From positions 6,320,734 to 6,384,733 of the forward strand of contig NC_061806.1 of the NCBI RefSeq assembly GCF_021462225.1: a stretch of DNA of 64,000 nucleotides. Direction: 5' to 3'. Under the pieces are notes generated by a model. That model did not search any database. It was not told where the DNA came from and saw only the letters and a list, made by a program, of their open reading frames with translations. The position numbers were made by a program, and so were the translations under genes. This DNA comes from Girardinichthys multiradiatus. Its lineage: Eukaryota > Chordata > Actinopteri > Cyprinodontiformes > Goodeidae. The stretch's first letter is position 1; the number at the start of each line of letters is the position of its first letter. This document shows, piece after piece, positions 30,901-42,848 of this stretch.

Positions 30901-32276
30901 ACATCGAGTCTCTTAGTTTTTATGCTTAATAGCATAAATCCAATACAATTGCACATTCCACTTTGTTCATGGTGACTGATAAAACTTGGCCTGTTCTATG
31001 TTATTTGATGAGTGGACATGCTGCAAATCAATTTCCCATTGGGGGCAATAAAGTTACTAGTATTGACTTTGTCTTTTTCTTCTGTAGAACTCAGTTTTCC
31101 AGTACAAGACAGACTCCTGTCATCTACAGTAATATCCAGGTGGTTCTGCAGTCGTTGGGTGTATCAGAGATGGACAAAGAAGCTGAGTATAGGGAGCTAG
31201 TGGACCACTTTGTGGCACAAAGATTAAAAATAATTTTCTTAGTTTTAATGGTGAACAGATAAATATAAACAATTTTTTAAAATCATGTTTGCATTTGTAA
31301 GTGTAAAAATGCGAAGGTTTTAGCTTTTATTATTTTGGTCTGTGTTTGGATACCACTGGTCTCGATGTACAAAACCAGTGGATTTAACAAAAAAAAATTT
31401 AGTTGTATTTCAAACGTTCTACAAAATATTGACTCAGTAGAGCGGAGTGCAAATGCATATCACAATTTTTAGATTTTCATTTGTAAAGCAAAAAAATAAA
31501 TAAGACCATGTCTAATTGTTTTTCTTTCACTTTAAAATGATGCACTAATTTGTGTTGGTCTACCACATAAAATATTTATAAAACACATCACATTTTGCCT
31601 ATGTAAAGTCACAAAATGTATTGAAAATTCAGGGTGTATTAAATGTCATTTTCAAGGCACTCTACAAAACCTGGCCATTCAGAGGTTTCGTTATGCATGC
31701 TATGTCTTTTGACTGTGTCCTTGTCTTATAGACGATTATGTCTATAGGGAAAATGTCTATGCTGTTTCGATTTTACAATGAAGAGGTTAAAAAAGAATGT
31801 AGAAAAATCTTTTGGTTTGGCTGTGTTGGCATAATACAGACATAACAAAGACTGTTCCACTGTTGTCACATGCAGCTCTGATGCATTCTAGCATGACCTC
31901 GATCTGAAAGGTCTGCACGGTTTTCCTGCAGTCCAAGTATTCTTTACGATATTAATGTAGCAGTGATGCTAAATTTGTAATTTATTGTGTAGCACTATAT
32001 CCTATTAGCACATCTTGGCAGGAAAATGTGGTATTGTTTTTTTTTTTTTTTTTGTCCTCATCCTGTTGCATGACCTGATGTTGTGTTGCAGGTTGCTGTA
32101 TTTATGAAAAGCCCAAGCAGTTTGGAGAGTCCTCTTCTGAAAGTGAGGGAGAGGATGACGATGAAGGGTGTGGAAGTGCTAACTGTATCCTGGGCCACAG
32201 CAGGAAAGGACACGGACAAAGGCCTGATGGGGGTACCACAGCACCTCCAAACTCTGGAGAAACGCACAGCCATTAA
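24840..32276 (+). CDS. ppp1r11: ppp1r11: protein phosphatase 1 regulatory inhibitor subunit 11 (inhibitor-3)
   Basis: Binds and inhibits the PP1 catalytic subunit; the mammalian protein is also reported to have E3 ligase activity. Exons 24840-24917, 27895-28003 and 32092-32276 join in frame to 123 residues (human 126). Residues 29-46 ([18 protein letters not shown]) contain the PP1-docking KVEW motif, followed by DTVDNEH and RRSSKCCCIYEKP. An acidic stretch (residues 75-87) and a basic GHSRKGHG (97-104), the counterpart of the second PP1-binding site, follow. ATG at 24840 has a good context (gcagggATGG). Intron 1 holds a SINE and a Tc1 copy; intron 2 holds LINE and other repeats. AATAAA directly follows the stop. 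Confidence 0.96.
25424..25648 (+). repeat. tRNA-derived SINE
   Basis: The A-box-like start ggtggccttgtggttagaga and the B box GGTTCGAATCC (25485-25495) are followed by a conserved body (gagcaagggacttagcccct; cgggcgccgcacaatggcag) and a tail ending with ATT repeats. It sits in ppp1r11 intron 1. Confidence 0.75.
25994..27538 (+). mobile_element. Tc1 family 1, copy B (1545 bp)
   Basis: Flanked by TA at both sides, with the same roughly 200-bp inverted repeats as copies A, C and D. It lies in ppp1r11 intron 1, in the sense orientation. Internal deletions account for its shorter length. Confidence 0.94.
26322..27261 (+). pseudogene. Tc1 transposase, copy B, deleted and frameshifted
   Basis: Starts [20 protein letters not shown] and reads through the helix-turn-helix. 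A 42-bp deletion removes [14 protein letters not shown], so CRIPQ runs directly into [10 protein letters not shown] frameshift near 26755-26770 moves the rest to another frame. A second in-frame loss after SAKTTG removes the KWFTDHG segment. [16 protein letters not shown] and NPIENLW survive but not in one frame. Confidence 0.93.
27895..28003 (+). CDS. ppp1r11: ppp1r11 exon 2 (PP1-docking motif)
   Basis: 109 nt between tttacag and gtgagt. It carries the nearly invariant [14 protein letters not shown] and [14 protein letters not shown]. Confidence 0.97.
28330..28960. repeat. Large non-autonomous dispersed repeat, copy 1
   Basis: Shares gcagattgcat, gacctgcagcattcactcct and related blocks with 36360-37260. 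This kind of long non-coding repeat beginning with tttatttatatagcgccaat is abundant in fish. It is in ppp1r11 intron 2. Confidence 0.5.
29076..29400 (+). pseudogene. RTE-like LINE, ORF2 C-terminal fragment
   Basis: The plus strand reads [40 protein letters not shown] and [14 protein letters not shown], the C-terminal tail of a fish RTE-type retrotransposon. The upstream part ([20 protein letters not shown]) lies in another frame. Truncated at 5', in ppp1r11 intron 2. It may be the same family as the fragment at 63539-63997. Sequence from 29480 to 30640 has no identifiable gene. Confidence 0.7.
30690..31260 (+). other. Coding-like segments, unidentified
   Basis: Two plus-strand stretches look coding but were not recognised. 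The first is 30690-30916 ([40 protein letters not shown], stop TAG). The second is 31088-31260, after a good acceptor (cttctgtag), with [20 protein letters not shown] and [15 protein letters not shown]. No convincing donor follows either one. AATAAA at about 31046 could end a transcript from the first. They lie inside ppp1r11 intron 2. They could be exons of an overlapping gene or a decayed duplicate. Confidence 0.35.
31470..31676 (+). mobile_element. Tc1-like element 3' terminus, fragment
   Basis: Contains tttgtgttggtctaccacat and ends with tttcaaggcactcta, as in the 3' end of a common fish Tc1 family. No transposase remains. Confidence 0.45.
32092..32276 (+). CDS. ppp1r11: ppp1r11 exon 3 and stop
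   Basis: 185 nt after ttgcag. It completes KCCCIYEKP, the acidic Ser/Glu/Asp stretch, [17 protein letters not shown] and a short Pro/Gly tail to TAA at 32274. Confidence 0.95.
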
Positions 32277-32347
32277 AATAAAGTGTGTCTTTAGGGGAGG
32301 GGTTACATATTCCAAACTGCACTGTTGTTTTAGTTTGGTTTCCTCAG

Positions 32348-34894
32348 AGAGCTACAGACAAGCCTGAAGTCAGAAAGTTCCAGCTGCTGGAGCACAGCTT
32401 CGACCTCTGTACTCTGCTCAAAACTGGAGAGTTTCCTGATTGGGTTGTTACTATAAAATCTTCTTAGATCCTTTTCCCTCAGCAGACCAGGAGTTTGAAA
32501 GGAGTAGCTCATTTGAAACCATATCGTAATTAAATGATACATGATAGTTGTCATTCTGCATGCTCTTTAACACAAGATACAAATTTTTGCTCAGTTTAAC
32601 CAATCTCAGCAGGAACAAAAGGCACACTTGATAGACCAGATTTTCTGGTAGAATATTTATTTTTCTCTTTCCATGAATTTTGTCCTTGCTAGATTCTTTA
32701 TCCATTATATTTAAAAATACATTTGCCTCAAATGTTGTCAATTGTGTGGACATGATGAATGAATGACTTATTCTGAAAAACTTTTTTCATGTAAAGGAGT
32801 TATTCTGATTGTAATATGTTGAACACAAAACTGAGAACGTTCAGTCACTGTTCAGCACATTAGTTCATGCAGTATTTTACTTTTAACTGTGATGCTGCAA
32901 ATCTCTGAAGTCATTTTCTGACTTTAGTAAACTGATAATTAAACTGTTTCCAAACCACAGTGGTGTGCACAAAAGTTTGTTTTGTAATACTTCCCCTGCA
33001 AAGTTATTATAATCGGATTGCACATCTAAAAACCCACTCTGTCATTTCAACAAAAATATTAAGTCGTGCTGCACTTCTCCAGCAGCTCTTTGAACCTTCT
33101 GACTGCTAGTTGTCTTTGAAACAAAGCATGATGGCCTGCAGGTAATTGACCATTATACACCACATATTGCTTTTTAATTAGTTATATTTATTTGTTGGTC
33201 TCAGTTTATGCTGATTTTTGACATGCAGTCCATTAGAATTTGATGTTGATTTGCTTTACAAACTTTACACCAGCGTGGGAGAATTGGAAAATTGGACACA
33301 AACCTATTAATATTGTGATCAGTTCATGTTGTTCTTTGTCCTCTACAATTATAAATCCATAATATTACCAGGAGCAAAGTGGGCTTTGTTGTCCTGGCCA
33401 AGATCAAATCTCCCTGGATACTTTCAGTATCCTCAAAAAGATGTAAATCTTAGGTATTCACTGTTCTACAAGGCACTGCTCTTATTTGTTAACCTTATTA
33501 ACGTGATTTAATTTCTGATTACCAGATTTCCTGTGACTGCTGTCATAGTAACTAGATCATGAACTAAAATATCCAAATGGGCAGCTGTTAGGGTAAAGAT
33601 CACTGTCATTTGTGACTAAGGTTGTGTATATTCAAATTTTTTCCAATCCAACCAGTACACCGAAGAAGACTTTTCAGTTGCATCAATTCATAAAGATCTG
33701 TAACTGCAACTGAAGAGCTTTAGGAAAATTTGAAAATACGTTGGCAAGTTAATCTCCTAAATTTAGACCAGAACACTGGCTTTCCCATCACTAATGACAA
33801 TCTATTTTTCAGTTTTACAATAAAAATATTTTTTAATAGAGAAAAATGATTGGACATATCTTTTTGTTTTGTATACATACATATACTTTTGTGATGATAA
33901 AATGAAACAATCTATGGTTAATTCAGTTTTACCTACTGCTATAATGTCTGCTTATAGACCAACCAAATTCACACGTCAGTGTTTTCATACCTGCTGTAGT
34001 TGGCATATTGCATTGTTTTTGTAAAATCCTAAATTATATTTATCAGCCCCAAATATCAAGTGAGCTTCTCAATAGTTTGTTTATAATAGATGAAAATATA
34101 CTGTCATTTTATAACCATATTACTATGTCGGTCATAAATGTAGATCTTGATTTGAATTCTCAATTATAGGTCCTTTCTGATAAGATTCAGAGGGAATTTA
34201 AGATCCAGTATTCATGTTAGTTTTAAGTGGGTGCAAGACGATTAGCTGAATATTTTCTTAAATGATACAAGTCGTGACTGCTTCTCAGAGACGAGTCACT
34301 GATTGGGCAATTAGGGTTTTTTATGTTGTCTTATAGGCCCAAATCTTTAAAGTAACAGTAATATCACATGCAGAAAAACAGTATCAGCATAAAATGGCAG
34401 AGACAAACAGATAATGGCTATTTCTTACATTCCAGTAAGTTTTTAGTTTCTTGATAATATTGTATTAAACATGGTTTATATGGCTCATCTCTTTAAAATG
34501 TAAAAATGTTCTGTTTTAAACTAATGTGATGAAGGGAGGTCTAACCTAATACATTTAAACAAAAGAAATCCCAACTGCAAGGTCTGTCGGTAGGCAACTA
34601 TCATTAAATTAGCATTTTGTACAGTGTTAAAATTCTGATACCATTGAATGTGAGAATTCATTGTGTCCACCAAACAGTTTAACAGGCTTTTAATTAGGAA
34701 GAGGAAGAGTTTTTTTTTTTTTGTGAAGGACTTGTTTTTTAAAAACTGCTGTATATTTTTTAAGGAAAATCAAAGAATGGGTGAGCAGGCAGGATGTCTG
34801 TTCTGTTGATGCAAAAAAAATTCCCTTCTGGAATGATGAACTGGCAGATCCCATCAGTCAGTTGGCTGCAGATAAATACTCTGCACTTCTATAA
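32348..34894 (+). CDS. Unidentified gene: two putative 3' exons
   Basis: The exon at 32348-32430 follows tttcctcag and encodes KPEVRKFQLLEHSFDLCTLL. The exon at 34765-34894 follows tttttaag and encodes EKIKEWVSRQDVCSVDAKKI, PFWNDELADPISQLAADKYS and a stop. Their phases match (GA|G), although the donor gtttcc is weak. AATAAA at 35275 would close a 3' UTR of about 380 nt. The first exon begins only 72 bp after the ppp1r11 stop codon, so the pieces could alternatively be a decayed gene. Product not recognised. Confidence 0.4.
32895..34740. other. Non-coding, AT-rich
   Basis: No open frame with coding character, repeat end or RNA gene was recognised here. Confidence 0.5.
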
Positions 34895-35804
34895 ACCTAA
34901 TGATTAAGGGTGATTGTGGGTTTAGTACTGTGCTTTGCAATTAATGGGTTTTATTACTCGGACTTGGAAGAGCAAAGATCATTCATTGTTTTAGTTGAAG
35001 GTCACCTGCCAACCAGAGTGAACCTTTGTAACTCAGTCACAGGTAATGCTGCATTCAGAATAGGTCTATGACTGCTGCTTTGTTTCTCAGCTGTGACTCA
35101 GCTGTGATCATTATTATTTTCATCTTTGCAGTTTGGTATGTGATGCTATGTTGGTTTATTTTTTATCACCTTCTGTACCATCTCTACACACTGACTTTAG
35201 TACTTATGTACATTAATCTCATACTGGTAACACACCTTTCTGTATATACTGTTAGCAAAATGAAGCAAATGTGAAATAAAGTTTTGAACTGTGATTAAAG
35301 TGTAAAGTGATTATCAATGTGTTCCCATGGAATAAGGAAAACATAGTTTTCCACTAATCTCTAAATAGTGTGAAACTGTTGCAGAGCAAAAATGCGATAA
35401 ACCATTAGAAATAACTTATTTCAGTCCTCTGGCTTTTAAAATCAGGTGTTACTCAGCTGCCAGGCCTAAAAACCAGATATTTTCTCAGGGGGAGAGTATG
35501 TTTCCACCAAGTGGAAAACACAGTAGATAATACTCATACAGGCTTCAAAATGTTACAAAGCTTTGTAGAAGGATTTACCGTTTCAGTTAAGATCAGCCTA
35601 AATGCTGTTATGGGTGTTTTCTAAAAAGAATATTACTGTTCTCTGCAAACTTATTGTAAATGTCTTTTTACCTATGCCCACATTCAGCAGGATAAAAATC
35701 ACAGTTTCATGGAGGACTGCTGCAGTCAGCCTGCGTTCTGTCGACCCACTAATTAGCTGCTCTACTTAATGTTCTGAATCATTTTAAGGTGTTTGTTGTG
35801 GTCA

Positions 35805-35925
35805 GCCTGTGATGGACTGGCGACCTGTCCAGGATGTACCCCGCCTCCCACCCATAGACTGCTGGAGATGGGCACCAGCTTCCCTGCGGGCCACTATGGA
35901 AGAAGCTGTAGAAAATGACTATTGT
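35805..35925 (+). repeat. SINE 3' tail fragment
   Basis: Contains gactggcgacctgtccagga, gtaccccgcctcccaccc and ctgctggagatgggcaccag, matching the SINE body at 19805-20185 in the opposite orientation. Confidence 0.65.
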
Positions 35926-36359
35926 GGTCAGTATTACAACATACTTGTATATATTCAACCCATTGGAAGCCTATATGACAATTTGATCATTGTGCTTTAC
36001 CAACATACAAGTCAAACAGGTTGGGACAACCGAACAAATGGAATTAGATTACATAGCCTCTCATTCAGGCATTTCTTTAAATTTTTCACACTTCGGTTAC
36101 TACAACATACCACACCACATGTCCTGCTGCAGTATTTGGATAAACACTCCCTCCTTTACCTTAGCTTTAGAAACTATGAATTTGCTTTAGTAAAATGGTC
36201 ATCCTAGTGTTACAAACATGTCAGAACTATATTTCTTTCACTTCATGTATAATTTCAAAACAGAAAATCTAAAAACTAGAAAAATGAAGTAAATCTAAAG
36301 AAAGATCTGATTTAATTAACAAGTATACACATTTCATATGCAGATATTACAGTACAGCA

Positions 36360-37265
36360 CATATTCAATTCAGTTTTATTTATATAGCGCCAATTCACAA
36401 CACACGTCTCAAGGCACTTCACAAAGGGTGTAGAATGGTGCGGGGTTTAGATTAAATTACTGAGTGTTAGAGTTTGGCCATTTTAGAATGGGCTATGTGT
36501 AGGGGTACTAAGTAAAATAATAAACTGATAAAGTTTGTCCATCTAGAGCCCACTGATGGTCACTGTTATACTAAAAACCAGAAGGATTGGGATACCTCTG
36601 TCAGACTGATTAACCATTGGAAAAGAAGGGGTCGCACAGGTAGCAGAAATGGAGGGTGTGTTTGCACCCCAACCATAACTGAGCCAGTTTAGGCTAAACC
36701 TGATTCCCCCTTACACCATCCAACAGGGAGGGAGGAAGACAGAGGTAAGAATAACTGGAGAGTGTTGTTTGCATTGTGTGAAAGGTGGGTAACTTTAAAA
36801 TGGTCTAAGTCAATTCAATTGAATCATTCAGATTTCAAGTCAGGTACATACATTCCAATTAATCCAAACCATTGAACAGTGCAGTCAGATTCAGGTATTT
36901 ATTCAAATTGGATAAAAAGTTTTTCTCACTAAGAAAACCCAGCAGATTGCATCCAGTCAGTGACTTGCAGCATTCCCTCTTCCCGGATGAGCATGTAGAG
37001 ACAGTGGACAGTCACTGGCGTTGACTTTGCAGCAATCCCTCATACTGAGCATGCATGTAGCGACAGTGGAGAGGAAAAACTCCCTTTTAACAGGAAGAAA
37101 CCTCCACCAGAACCAGGTGCAGTCTGAGTGGCCATCTGCCACGACCGACTGGGGGTTTGAGAGAACAGAGCAGAGAAGGAAAAAGAACACAGAAACACAT
37201 ACTGTACTTCTCTGCAGTCCATCTGTTATCACATAAGATGCATTAGTGAGGCTTTCCCTAAAGTG
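36360..37265. repeat. Large non-autonomous dispersed repeat, copy 2
   Basis: Begins attcagttttatttatatag and includes caaggcacttcacaaag, cagcagattgcatccagtca and gcaatccctcatactgagca. Non-coding, and related to 28330-28960. Confidence 0.6.
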
Positions 37266-37269
37266 ATCC

Positions 37270-39080
37270 AGCACTTATCAGGCATGATGGCTGCTCATTT
37301 AAAAATATCTTGGATCCTAGAATGATTGTCAGTGTTAGTATTACTCTATAAAAGCTCCATACCAGGCGGCTAGGAAAAAAAAAGCAACATACAACTGTAG
37401 ATGCCTGAAAGTCCAGAAACTGTTAAAATTTAGTTTGAGGAACAGCTTAAAATAGGCATTTTTTCCTCTGGAGACAGGATAACTTAAAATTTGACATCCA
37501 CTTTTATACAATAACACTCATAAACTTGGAAAAATACATTTTATATCAGCAACATAAGTCTTTTTGATATTCAAAACAAAAATGTCCATCACAAATTTCA
37601 AGTGCAGTTTTCTGCATATCTAATGGTTTATCATACATTATAAAGATTTAATGCTTAATTATCTGCTCAGGAAAAGACTTAAAACTAGTGTTTCCTACCA
37701 ACTTTATTGTACATTATGTGCCCTAAATCAGTGACATTTTAAATAATTTCACTATACAGGCTACCATGTTTTTTAGGCTTTAATACAGTTCAAAATATTA
37801 TGTCCAGATATTTAAGGTAAAAGAAGTGCTGAGAGTAAAAACATGCTGCAAGACCAAACAGATGACTTGATTCACGTGTATTTTGGTGTATTTGAGTAAT
37901 ATAAGTAAGAATACATTAGTGTGATGCTTGTTTATGTAATAATGCTGCAAAAGATACTCCCTTTAATATTAAACGGTAAAAGCCTTTTTTTTAAACATAT
38001 GTGCAGATAAACAACAGAAACAACAGCTTTATATGTCCAAATATCTAATTCAAGGCACCCTTACTGAGGAAGCAGCATTTATTTCAGGTCAAGCCACTTC
38101 CTCTGTAGCTGGAGGAACATGGGGCCAATCATCCATTTTCACTCAACTGGTCATGTTTATAACATACATTTTCTGACAAATTTAGATCATAAAAACAGTT
38201 GTTTTGTAGTGTGTGAACGGAGTGCTCTGACGACCTTGCAGGTTTTCTGACCCTGAACTAAAGTCTGATATTCACATCAGTAAAGGCACCTATACATGAA
38301 ACCTCAACCCAACAATATAAGTCACAAGAAAAAACTGGGTTGAAATGTGTCAGCTTAAGGTTTCAATAATAAATCATAGCCTCTCATACCTGTAAAAATG
38401 TGTGAGAAGGATTTCAGGGGATATTATTGAGCTCTGAAAAAACTATTCCTAAACACAGTCAGGCCAGAGTGAACTACCCTAACCCAATGTTGAGGTAATA
38501 AATCTTAAAGCCAAGTCCAATTATCACTCTCGACTCCACTCTTTCATTTTGCTGGAAGACAGTCCTTTAGATGAGGAAACCAATGAGTACAGGTCATCTA
38601 GCCCTAGGCTCTGCAGGTTTGGATGAACACTACTTGCCAATGTCCAGGCGGCATTAAAGACTATTTAAAAGGCTGTCTTGACCTCCAAAAAAAAGACCAT
38701 TACTTCATAATAGGGAAAGATTTTATATCTAAGACTATACCTACACTGGACAAATGATTTTTTCTTTTAGTGTTTCCTCTTCTTTTCAGGGAGCTTTTGA
38801 TTATTTTTTTAGATCCACTTTTTTTAGAGCAAAGCTTGTAATGAGATGCTGTACTTTACTTACTAAATAAGCAGTTAGTGCTTCGCAAACTCAGCTACTG
38901 TACCCCCTCTCTTTTCTACAATCCTAAAATTTCTTCATTACCTCTTTGGCTCACATCTTAGGGGTAAGCTAAGTTTAGAAACAGGAGGCAAGGTGAGCAT
39001 TTGAACATGTATTTCTCATGACCTTTTCCTGATAATTCAGGAATTCATAACCTATTCTCAAATGCTTTAGCTGGCACTAT
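37270..39080. other. Mostly non-coding; possible terminal exon on minus strand
   Basis: A minus-strand stretch at about 38540-38665 reads SVHPNLQSLGLDDLYSLVSS and SKMKEWSRE before a TGA. A minus-strand AATAAA lies at about 38084. No upstream exon of such a gene was found, so it is listed only as a possibility. The rest shows nothing. Confidence 0.3.
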
Positions 39081-39081
39081 A

Positions 39082-39785
39082 CAGTGGCTCTCAAAAGTCT
39101 ACACACCCTTGTTAAATTACAACGGTTTAAGTAACGTAGACAGAGACTATGATAAATCACTTAAATTGTTTTTTCATCTTTAAATAAAGCCATAATTTGC
39201 AAAGAGGCTTAATTGTAAAAATGTATTGTATGTATCATGATACTGGTTAGGGAGGATTCCAAGAGAGCAACAGCAGCACTGAAGGAACTGCAGGGTTTTC
39301 TGGTTGTTCTACATGTGACAAAAATCTCCTGGTTTCCCCAAATGTCTGGACAAAGACGTAGGGCTGTGAAACAGAAGCTTTTTCTTACAAAGACAAAAAA
39401 TCTAAGCCTTGAAAAAAATCCTCTAGAGTCGAGAACTAAATTTAATAGAAAGTCTGTGGATTTCCGTGGACAAGAGATTCCCTCACAATCTGGTAATTTT
39501 GGACAACATTTGCAGATTGAGTAGACAAAATAATGCCAATTTAAGATGTGAGATGCTGACAGACTTCCCCCAGAGAAGGTGCTGCAAACAAGTATGAACC
39601 TGAGGAAGTGCACACTATAAACTGGGTTATTACACCTTTTATATTTTTCCTTCTAACATTTTCACTTTAATTGTACATCATATGTGTCACATTATATGAA
39701 GAAAAATGCCAATGATTTATCATGGTCATATTTTCCTACATCACAAAAACCAGGTAATTTAACAAGGGTGAGTAGAAAGCCACTG
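39082..39785. mobile_element. Degenerate Tc1-type element or MITE
   Basis: Left end CAGTGGCTCTCAAAAGTCTA follows TA. The right end is the near inverse (aaagccactg). Internal sequence (REDSKRATAALKELQGFLVV, plus strand) looks like a fragment of a Tc1 transposase gene, but no catalytic motif survives. Confidence 0.6.
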
Positions 39786-39789
39786 TGTG

Positions 39790-42630
39790 CAGTCAGAAAA
39801 GTAAAAGAGGCCTCCCTATTTACTGGACTAAGTGTTTTTCAACAAAGCTTCCTCTTGAACACTCATAACCCCACCCTTCTCAGCATTTATAGTATTACCA
39901 TAAACATTCAGGGTGATGAGTAGATGTTTGTAAAGTGCAGACAAATAAGGCAAAAAAGAGAAACAAGTAGCACATTCACTGAACTCTAAATCAAAGTCAA
40001 ATATAATTATAGCTAATGAATTTGGTGGTACAACAATCTGTTGGTGTCTGTGGAGTCATCACACATCTGGAGAAAGGCTGAAGAAGCTGAATTCCTGCAT
40101 CATCTGTGGAAAAGAAATGTCATAGATGAAAACAGAATTAGTCTGAACAGCACTGAAAATGGCCAACTTACCTACTCTTCTCAAATTGGACTACAACAGT
40201 CAGAGGTAGATGATATGAAAAACTGGCCTGGTACAATTACCTCGTGCTGTTTATTCACTTAAATCATACTTGTTTAGCTCTGATCTCATTGTCTCAACAG
40301 AAGAACATAGGATTTAGTTTTTTTATGTAGTATTGTTTGGAGAATGTTCACCCATCTAATTAACAGAAGTATATCATTTTTTTTAAAACAGCTGAAGATT
40401 CTGGTTTCAGGACACGTTTAAAAAATTTACTTTTCACAGTCAGTGATGATATGCAGCTGCAAAAAAAAGGCAGGAGCCAGTCTCTAACCCTCTACAGTAA
40501 ATTCACAGAATAACACTAAAGTCATTAGTCATTCTCACATCACATCAGCAGAAATATGTTTGGTAATCAGCATCATGTTGAGACCAAGGAGTGTACAAAT
40601 TATCTTCAGGAGAATCATACACTTCTCACAAGAAGTTAGGGATAGTCAACGTTCTAAAGAAATTACAGAATGGACCTTAATTGCACAATAATCTTAAAAG
40701 AAGAACTTCATTCGACCTTCTCTAACCCTCTTAATGCACCTGTCCAACTGTTCAATGTTTCAGTACTTATTACAAAACAGTGTTCTCCACCGAGGTGATT
40801 AACCTACAAAAAAAGTGCCTAACATCTTGGGGTACCTCTCTCTGTCAGACTCAACAGTACCAGACTAGTGCAAGGTTTCAAAAACAATGTTCTCACAGGA
40901 AAAGGTGTCTTTAGGTTTAGAGAGTCTTTAGTCGGTTACAACGTAGATAGAGTCCAGAAGAGTTACAGAAAAATATATTAGCCACATTCCATACTGATGA
41001 CTACTTCATTGTGAGGAACAAGTTAGCTTCACTGCCATTCTCTAATAAGTTTTAATTCACACTGGGCAGAAATGATGGCTGCCAATGCTGATGGAGACAT
41101 CAAAGAGAACGCTGTGCATAGGAGTTTGGGCTTACAGTCCTGACAGGTGGATCTTGTCAATGATGGATTGCCCTATGCTTGTGAATGGTACTGTGAACAT
41201 ACAACCTGAATACAACATCAATAATCCAGTTATTGTGCCTTTACGTGAGCAACATAGGCCTAATTTTACTTTAATGGACAGCAATGCCCCACCTCGACAA
41301 AGTCCAATAATCATTAAATGGCTGCAGGAGGCTGGGGTATCTCAAATGGAGTGTCCTGCACTTTCTCCAGACCTGAATCTTATAAAAAAAAACTCTGGGA
41401 TCAAGTATGAAAAATTACTAATAACTTTAGCAACAACACTGTAACTATATACAACTACAGCAGTGATTAATGGACTTAGAGTAATCACTGTGTGGCCTGG
41501 TTTATCACCACCTGGTAGGCATGTTTACATTGACATAAGTAATCAGAATAAAGGGACGATGAGGATAAAAATACATCATGTAAAAGGCACCATCCATAAT
41601 ATTTTGATTGGACTCATCTCGAAAGGTATGAAATTGTATTCCAAATGAGAGGGGTGGTTTAGGCCCACTGTCAACCCGAACAGCATGCAAGTAAACACTT
41701 GTTCAGATCACGTCATTCTGATTATGGCAAGCTGACCCCACAGCGCATGTGTTATGTGGAAGATTGCTTCCACTCCTGATAGGTGAACTCCATTTCAATC
41801 CAATCAAGAAATGTTGCGCATGTAACCATAGCTACTGTGTGAATGTTTTTATGGTTTGTCTTCAAAATCAATTCTGAAACATTCTGTAGTGCCTGTATGG
41901 AAATGTCTGGCTCCTCCTACTGCAGCATTTAAATTAGGAAACCTAAACTGTGATTACCAACTGCTGACTGAATTCAGTTCTCTACAAAGTCAGATGTTAC
42001 TGTTGATTCTTTCCCTCAATCTCCAAATCAAGCACTTGTCAAGCCAGAGTTAAAACAAGGACAAACAATTTTTCTAATGCCACTTGGTTATAATTAAAAG
42101 ACAGTAACGTCTAGGGCTGTGGATGTCATACACATCTACTGTAAAACAATTATTTTACACAATGACGCTTAGAGAAACTTCTGCAAGGACAACACTGCAT
42201 TAATCAAAGTTTGCTTAACTGTTACTTTGTTTTGGACCAACTGTTAGTCGAACTAAAACATTTTTTTATGCATACACAGAGATTATACCATTTTTAAATG
42301 TTTGTAGATTGGCTTTTGCTCTCGAGATCAGATATATGAGAGATATTTAAATTATCTTTAAAATTGCTTATATAGTCTTGTAGAGCGGTACAATAGTCAG
42401 AAACTTGATTTTTACTCTGTTCAACACTATTTCACTCAATTTAGCATAATAATGCCATTTGTTATGTTCCAACTGTAGCCAAATAATGTTAATTTCAAGA
42501 AACTTGGCCACACTTTACAAATTTCAGCTGAGACCTAAAAACTTAAAGGATAGGCAATGATCTGGGCTATGTCATGGAAAATGTGTTGAGATTGGTATAG
42601 TTCTCTGCCATCTTCCAAGTTTCAGTATAA
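39790..42630. other. Intergenic, mostly featureless
   Basis: Apart from the transposase fragment at 41070-41445 no gene or RNA was recognised. A minus-strand AATAAA near 42652 could end the C6orf47-like transcript. Confidence 0.45.
41070..41445 (+). pseudogene. Tc1/mariner transposase core fragment, family 5
   Basis: Reads VIVPLREQHRPNFTLMDSNA, SPIIIKWLQEAGVSQMECPA and LSPDLNLIKKN. This is the catalytic-core region of the same family as 12835-14175. The N-terminal half is missing and the final NPIENLW region is mutated. Confidence 0.7.
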
Positions 42631-42848
42631 GATGCATTGACTTTTACTAACTTTTATTCACATTTGTCTTTGGTAGAGCTAATAAAATTATGTATGGCTA
42701 CTACACACTTTGTCATATGACTGAAAGACAACTGTACAATCTGACTGCGTACAAAGGTTAGTGTTATTGTAAGTTTTTTTCAAATGAAAATTAGATTATA
42801 ATGTAATATGGGATGGACTCACCTTAAGCTAAACCCTTTAGCAGGTCC

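Noticed and set aside
40650..40770. Short coding-like minus-strand stretch (IEQLDRCIKRVREGRMK)
   Set aside because: No supporting splice sites or neighbouring exons; probably chance.
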